From: Gammaproteobacteria bacterium
Lineage (GTDB): Bacteria > Pseudomonadota > Gammaproteobacteria > PS1 > Pseudothioglobaceae
Assembly (NCBI GenBank): GCA_028599035.1
Contig: JAQRMT010000062.1
Location: 1 to 8,397 of the forward strand
Length of the DNA: 8,397 nt
Direction of reading: 5' to 3'
The translations under genes and the position numbers were made by a program. The first letter of the stretch is position 1; each line of letters opens with the position of its first letter. The notes under the pieces are model-generated. The model did no database searches, was not told the origin of the DNA, and saw nothing but the letters and a program-made list of their open reading frames with translations. Shown piece by piece: positions 6,027 through 8,397 of the stretch.

Positions 6027-7661
6027 ATGAACAATCAAAAGTTATTTTTAGTTATCGCCATTTTCTTAACCATTTTTTTACTGTGGGACAAGTGGCAAAT
6101 TACCCACACCGTTGATGCCAACGGTAACACAGTGCGAAAATCTCAGGTTATCTTAGACACAGCAACAAAAAATACAGATGTGCCAATGATTGAAACCCAA
6201 GCAATAGCAGGAGGAGTAGAGGGCGTAGAAATTGACCTGCCAATGCCAAATATTGTCCGAAAAGGCGGCTTTACCACTGTAACCACTGATTTACTGACGA
6301 TTGAAATTAGTCATCAAGGTGGCACTATTCAAAGCGCCCTCTTAAATGACTACCCTGTAGAATTAAAGGGTGATGAAAAGTTTCAATTGCTAAACGACAA
6401 AACAGGTACATCTTTTCAGGCACAGAGCGGTTTAGCCTCGCGTGACGATGCGTTGCCCACGCATTTATCTGAATTTGACTCTGCTAATACCCATTATCAA
6501 TTATTCGCTGACGAACTGGTTGTGCCACTGACTTGGCAAGGAAAAAATGGCGTTAAGGTGGTTAAAAATTTCCACTTTAAACGAGGCAGTTATGTGGTTG
6601 GCGTTGATTATCAAATTACCAATAATTCCAATCAATCCATTCCAGTTAAGTCTTATGTGCGCCTCAGTCGCAGTGCCATTGACCAGTCAAATATGATGAT
6701 GCCGACCTTCACAGGCGGGCTAATCTATGATAAGAAAAACAACACCGTGCAAAAAAATGATTTTGAAGATTGGGGTGATTTTGATAAACAAAACTCCGTT
6801 GGTGGCTGGATAGCAATGGCACAACAATACTTTATGGCTGCATGGATTCCAAGCCAAAACGAGCAACAGAGTTTCTCCGCCAGCACCACCAACGATGTCT
6901 ATAAGTTAACCAATGCCAACCAACAAACCAATGTTGCCGCTGGAGGCAGCGCAAGACTTAACACCAACCAATTATATATTGGACCCAAAGAATACGGCAA
7001 GATTGAAAAAGTAGCAGCAGGGCTACACTACACGCTAGATTATGGTTTTTTAGATGTTTTAGCCGATCCCTTATCTTGGTTAATTCACAAAATTAACGAT
7101 TTTGTCGGCAGTTGGGGCTGGTCAATTATTGTTATCACCTTGTTGATTAAATTGGCCTTCTATCCATTAAGTGAAAAATCCTACCGCTCTATGGCAGGCA
7201 TGAGGAAGCTGTCTCCAAGATTGGCAAAACTCAAAGAAACTTATGGCGATGACAAGCAAAAAATGGGTCAAAAAACCATGGAGTTATATAAAAAAGAGAA
7301 AATCAATCCCGCTTCTGGTTGTCTGCCTATCTTGGTGCAAATCCCTGTATTCATTGCGTTTTACTGGATGTTGCTGGATACCGTTGAACTCAGACACACC
7401 GCATTTTGGTGGATGTCCGACTTGACAGAAATGGATCCCTATTATATTTTGCCAATCATTATGGGTGCTTCAATGTTTATCCAACAAAAGCTAAATCCAC
7501 CGCCACCTGACCCAATGCAGGCAAAAATTATGATGTCTTTGCCCTTTGTATTTACCATTATGTTCTTATGGTTCCCAGCAGGACTTGTGCTTTATTGGGT
7601 GTTTAACAATGTTTTGTCTATTGCGCAACAATATACTATCAATAAACGCATTAACGGCTAA
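6027..7661 (+). CDS. yidC: Membrane protein insertase YidC
   Basis: YidC is the Oxa1/YidC/Alb3 insertase of the cytoplasmic membrane, acting alone or with SecYEG. At 544 residues it matches the Gram-negative form (E. coli 548). It has an N-terminal membrane anchor (about 6-22, LFLVIAIFLTIFLLW), a large periplasmic P1 beta domain (about 60-345) and the conserved insertase core with five membrane segments (about 360-540). In the core, the cytoplasmic hairpin MRKLSPRLAKLKETYGDDKQ is clear, followed by NPASGCLPILVQIPVFIAFYWML, PYYILPIIMG and FLWFPAGLVLYWVFNN. The buried positive residue in the first core helix, Arg366 in E. coli, appears as Lys375 here. The C-terminal tail after the last helix is short (about ten residues). 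It is the last gene of the rpmH cluster, 14 bases before the dioxygenase gene, where mnmE is often found in other bacteria. Confidence 0.97.
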   Translation: MNNQKLFLVIAIFLTIFLLWDKWQITHTVDANGNTVRKSQVILDTATKNTDVPMIETQAIAGGVEGVEIDLPMPNIVRKGGFTTVTTDLLTIEISHQGGTIQSALLNDYPVELKGDEKFQLLNDKTGTSFQAQSGLASRDDALPTHLSEFDSANTHYQLFADELVVPLTWQGKNGVKVVKNFHFKRGSYVVGVDYQITNNSNQSIPVKSYVRLSRSAIDQSNMMMPTFTGGLIYDKKNNTVQKNDFEDWGDFDKQNSVGGWIAMAQQYFMAAWIPSQNEQQSFSASTTNDVYKLTNANQQTNVAAGGSARLNTNQLYIGPKEYGKIEKVAAGLHYTLDYGFLDVLADPLSWLIHKINDFVGSWGWSIIVITLLIKLAFYPLSEKSYRSMAGMRKLSPRLAKLKETYGDDKQKMGQKTMELYKKEKINPASGCLPILVQIPVFIAFYWMLLDTVELRHTAFWWMSDLTEMDPYYILPIIMGASMFIQQKLNPPPPDPMQAKIMMSLPFVFTIMFLWFPAGLVLYWVFNNVLSIAQQYTINKRING

Positions 7662-7675
7662 TTTACCTTTGCCTT

Positions 7676-8397
7676 GTGTTGCTAAATAACTCAGACGACT
7701 ACAAATACTGGCGAGACAAAAAACTTGCCAATACAGCGCAGAGTATTGAGCAATGTTTGGTTGAGATTAAAAATCCAAGCGCATTAACCGTTGCTGAAAA
7801 AGACAAAATTCAATGCCTTTGTCGCGCCAACAACTTCGTCCTTGTTCAAACCCAAGCACAAAACGATTACAGCCATTCAATCGTCCAGTTAAACCAGCAG
7901 TTAGGTTTGAATGCACACGACAAACATCGCTTTGTGAGCGACGATACACTGGCACACATTACCCCCACAGACAACCCACAACAGGGCGAATTTATCCCCT
8001 ACACCACCAAAGCCATTGGCTGGCATACCGACGGCTATTACAACCCTCCCAAGCAGCGCATTCGTAGTTTTAGCCTGTTTTGCGTCAACCCTGCTAGTAG
8101 CGGTGGAGAAAACAGTTGGCTAGACAACGACCTACTCTATATTTTGCTCCGTCAACGCAGCCCAGAAGCCGCTGAATTGCTAACTAGAGCCGATGCTATG
8201 ACCATCCCCGCACACACAGAAAACGGCAAAATCCTACGCCCAGAGTCAACGGGTGCCATTTTTATGTTAGACCAGCAACAGCTATATTTGCGTTACACCC
8301 AGCGCAAAAAATATGTGCAATTTGCTGACGAAGTAACTGCGGCAGTTGTCCTATTAGACGATATACTAGCCAACGGCAGCCCCTATCACTTTCAACA
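7676..8397 (+). CDS. TauD/TfdA-type Fe(II)/2-oxoglutarate dioxygenase (partial, cut by right edge)
   Basis: The frame stays open for 240 codons to the window end. The protein begins (M/V)LLNNSDDYKYWRDKKLA and reaches IGWHTDGYYNPP, in which His117 and Asp119 form the H-x-D half of the iron-binding facial triad of the TauD/TfdA family. The context (FIPYTTKAIGWHTDG, then SSGGENSWLDNDLL) fits such enzymes, which use Fe(II), oxygen and 2-oxoglutarate to hydroxylate small molecules such as taurine, 2,4-D or gamma-butyrobetaine. The distal His and the Arg that binds 2-oxoglutarate lie past the edge. The substrate cannot be named. The first plausible start is GTG at 7676 (next in-frame TTG 7679; in-frame stop at 7652-7654). 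There is no in-frame ATG until well inside the gene and no visible Shine-Dalgarno. With only 14 bases after yidC, cotranscription is likely. No signal peptide is seen, so it is presumably cytoplasmic. Confidence 0.85.
   Translation, partial: MLLNNSDDYKYWRDKKLANTAQSIEQCLVEIKNPSALTVAEKDKIQCLCRANNFVLVQTQAQNDYSHSIVQLNQQLGLNAHDKHRFVSDDTLAHITPTDNPQQGEFIPYTTKAIGWHTDGYYNPPKQRIRSFSLFCVNPASSGGENSWLDNDLLYILLRQRSPEAAELLTRADAMTIPAHTENGKILRPESTGAIFMLDQQQLYLRYTQRKKYVQFADEVTAAVVLLDDILANGSPYHFQ

Noticed and set aside
7662..7675. Terminator between yidC and the dioxygenase gene
   Set aside because: The 14-base gap contains no inverted repeat or T run able to end transcription.
7767..8067. Open frames of 62 codons (minus) and 84 codons (plus, another frame) at the start of the dioxygenase gene
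   Set aside because: The frame open from 7676 to the window end contains the WHTDG iron motif and family-like sequence, so the others are shadows.

Overview
The window looks like chromosomal DNA from a low-GC gammaproteobacterium. Two conserved blocks support this: dprA-smg-topA on the minus strand and rpmH-rnpA-yidD-yidC on the plus strand. The proteins resemble gammaproteobacterial versions throughout. Low GC, close gene packing and the TauD-like gene after yidC would fit the sulfur-oxidising SUP05/Thioglobus-symbiont group, but that placement is inference from memory of such genomes, not something the sequence proves.

Layout. Positions 1-1225 (minus) form an accessory module: a C5 DNA-cytosine methyltransferase with a full motif set, whose stop codon overlaps the start of a second gene that leaves the window after 13 codons plus two bases. 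That start (MEFRISSELKNIIG) resembles GHKL/Hsp90-type ATPases found beside DNA methyltransferases, so the left edge probably opens into a restriction or defence locus. Positions 1267-5187 (minus) hold dprA, smg and topA, packed as an operon with a 7-base gap and a 1-base overlap. Positions 5188-5306 are a short divergent promoter region. Positions 5307-7661 (plus) hold rpmH (ribosomal protein L34, too short for many gene finders), rnpA, yidD and yidC. Positions 7676-8397 hold the 5' two-thirds or so of a TauD/TfdA-type Fe(II)/2-oxoglutarate dioxygenase, cut by the right edge.

How the genes work together. The plus-strand cluster makes a ribosomal protein, the RNase P protein subunit, and two proteins for membrane-protein insertion, a classic conserved neighbourhood. 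dprA and topA act on DNA (loading of RecA on incoming single strands; relaxing negative supercoils), while Smg is a conserved protein of unknown role. The methyltransferase module is clearly AT-richer than its neighbours and sits directly downstream of topA, as expected for an acquired cassette. No RNA genes, CRISPR arrays, insertion sequences or convincing terminators were seen. The most promising lead for something less well described is the methyltransferase plus ATPase pair at the left edge, most of which lies outside the window.
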